Assembly: GCA_964460345.1 (NCBI GenBank)
Contig: CAYWRO010000133.1
Coordinates: 1 to 5,621, forward strand
DNA length: 5,621 nt
Reading direction: 5' to 3'
Source of the DNA: CAYWRO01 sp964460345
GTDB taxonomy: Bacteria > Planctomycetota > Phycisphaerae > Phycisphaerales > UBA1924
Of this stretch, positions 4,640 to 5,621 are shown piece after piece. The position numbers and the translations under genes were made by a program. Under the pieces are notes generated by a model. The model ran no database searches, was not told the origin of the DNA, and saw only the letters and a program-made list of their open reading frames with translations. Position 1 is the first letter of the stretch, and the number at the start of each line of letters is the position of its first letter.

Positions 4640-5621
4640 TCAGCGCTTTGACGCCTTCGACGCGTAGATCGCCGCCGTCTGTTCCGCCAGTTCGCGCACG
4701 CGGCGGGAGAGTTCCGCGGGCTTGATCACGCGTGCGTGCGGGCCCATGGAGAGGACCCACCAGACGATCTCGTCGAGGCCCGCCACGGTGCAGCGGAAGG
4801 TGGCCGAGCCGTCTTCGTGCTCTTCGACCTCCTGCGTCGCGTGCCAGCGGGTTTCGGCCATCGTCTCGGCGAAGTCGGCGTCGAAGCGGATCTCGACGTC
4901 GACCTCCGGCTCGCCGCGGATCATGCGCCACGCGTTGCCGAGGTAGCTCTGGATCGAAAACTCGGCGGGAATCTCGTAGTCCTGGTCGGTCAGCTCGATG
5001 CGCGCGAAGCGCTGCAGCTTGAGGGAGCGCAGCCCTTCGCGTCCCTCGCGCCGGCCGATCGCGTACCACGAGCGCACGCTGAAGAAGAGCGCGTACGGCT
5101 CAAAGAGGAACGGCTCCCCCCCGCCGCCACCGCCACTCCCGCCGTTACCTTTCCCGTTACCCGCACCACTGCGAGCCGCGCGGGCGGATTCGTACGCGCA
5201 GCGCAGCGCCTTGCGCTCGCGGATCGCCGTGCGGATGCGCTCGTACACATCGGTGTACCCATCGGCCGGCGAAGCGGGCGCGGTCTGGATGTACATGTGG
5301 TCGAGCTGCGCGGCGACCTCCTCGCGCAAGGGGCCCGGCAGCGACGCCTGCACCTTCGCGAGCGCGCGGTGGGCGGAGCGCAAAAAGGCGATCTTCTCCG
5401 GCTCGGCGATGTGCTCGACGAGGGCCGACAGCGCCAGCGCCTCTTCGGCCGTCAGCTCGATCGGCGGCAGGAAGAAGTCGCCGTCGATGCGGTACGCCCC
5501 CGCGCTGCGGTCAAACGTCACCGGCACGCCGACGCCCTGCAGCTTTTTAATGTCGCGCGCGATCGTGCGCTCGGCGACACCCAGCTCCGCCGCCAGCCGC
5601 CGCCCGTTGTACCCCCCCACC
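4640..5621 (-). CDS. WYL-domain HTH transcriptional regulator (YafY/PafC-like), 5' end cut
   Basis: These regulators combine an N-terminal DeoR/HTH_11 winged helix with a WYL domain that senses a ligand or nucleic acid, and often a WCX dimerisation domain. The minus-strand frame is open through the window edge to a TGA at 4642-4640 and gives 326 residues. The visible GTG at the edge is probably not the start, because the first HTH helix is missing. Remaining parts are the HTH (GRRLAAELGVAERTIARDIKKLQ, about residues 6-28), a wing with YRIDGDFFLPP, a helical linker with LTAEEALALSAL (56-67), the WYL domain (about 122-225, with WYAIGR at 185-190 in place of the common WYLIGY, and LKLQRFARIEL) and a C-terminal WCX-like domain (about 238-312, VEIRFDADFAE and VWWVLSMGPHARVIKP). 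A Gly/Asn/Ser linker (152-168) interrupts the WYL fold between its first strands. The target genes cannot be inferred; the gene faces thrS convergently and shares no promoter with it. Confidence 0.93.
   Translation of the reverse strand, partial: VGGYNGRRLAAELGVAERTIARDIKKLQGVGVPVTFDRSAGAYRIDGDFFLPPIELTAEEALALSALVEHIAEPEKIAFLRSAHRALAKVQASLPGPLREEVAAQLDHMYIQTAPASPADGYTDVYERIRTAIRERKALRCAYESARAARSGAGNGKGNGGSGGGGGGEPFLFEPYALFFSVRSWYAIGRREGREGLRSLKLQRFARIELTDQDYEIPAEFSIQSYLGNAWRMIRGEPEVDVEIRFDADFAETMAETRWHATQEVEEHEDGSATFRCTVAGLDEIVWWVLSMGPHARVIKPAELSRRVRELAEQTAAIYASKASKR
5117..5167 (-). other. Glycine-rich linker inside the WYL domain
   Basis: Seventeen residues of almost only Gly, Asn, Ser and Lys, ending in a run of six Gly, lie between CAYESARAAR and PFLFEPYALFF. 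WYL domains normally have a short turn here joining the first beta strands. The underlying DNA is a C-rich simple repeat on the plus strand that could vary in length by slippage. Confidence 0.7.

Noticed and set aside
4640..5620. Treating the GTG at 5620-5618 as the true start of the WYL regulator
   Set aside because: The first HTH helix normally lies upstream of this point, so the codon is more likely an internal Val and the gene continues past the window.

Overview
The window looks like a chromosomal segment from a GC-rich bacterium, most likely a member of the Planctomycetota (possibly Phycisphaerae). This is an inference. It rests on the very high GC, the near absence of strong Shine-Dalgarno sequences, and a large anchored hypothetical protein of a style common in that phylum (GspG-like C-terminus plus an Asp/Gly-rich DDGNGDGR loop). 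No rRNA, tRNA, CRISPR array, insertion sequence or phage gene is visible.

Layout. (1) Minus strand, 1-427: nrdR, the zinc-ribbon/ATP-cone repressor of ribonucleotide reductase genes, nearly complete but cut at its 3' end by the window edge. (2) 428-722: a divergent intergenic region between nrdR and the next gene. It has a seven-run G-rich block abutting the nrdR start and several inverted repeats, the last of which covers the ribosome binding site of the downstream gene. (3) Plus strand, 723-2252: a 509-residue hypothetical protein with an N-terminal hydrophobic anchor. (4) 2253-2523: the thrS leader region. (5) Plus strand, 2524-4596: thrS, threonyl-tRNA synthetase, complete with TGS, editing, catalytic and anticodon-binding domains. 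(6) 4597-4639: a short convergent gap. (7) Minus strand, 4640-5621: a WYL-domain HTH transcription regulator, cut at its 5' end by the window edge.

The most interesting part is the thrS leader. A promoter-like pair (TTGCCA, 17-base spacer, TACCCT) predicts transcription starting exactly on the A of an ATG. That ATG opens a 14-codon ORF, MSNPAAATTTTTTP, with six consecutive threonine codons. Forty bases after its stop is a perfect 8-bp GC-rich hairpin followed by five T's (an intrinsic terminator), and thrS starts about 100 bases later. A segment between the leader ORF and the terminator can pair with the whole 5' arm of the terminator (8 of 9 positions), and the same segment can instead pair with bases just upstream of the threonine codons. 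This is the layout of a ribosome-mediated transcription attenuator in which charged tRNA-Thr controls its own synthetase. I know of Thr-rich leader attenuation for thr biosynthesis in enterobacteria, of T-boxes for thrS in Firmicutes and of translational autocontrol in E. coli; a leaderless Thr-peptide attenuator on thrS would be a different solution. It is a prediction from sequence only.

The genes are otherwise functionally unrelated (dNTP regulation, an envelope-associated unknown, translation, a transcription factor), and only the leader and thrS form an evident regulatory unit.
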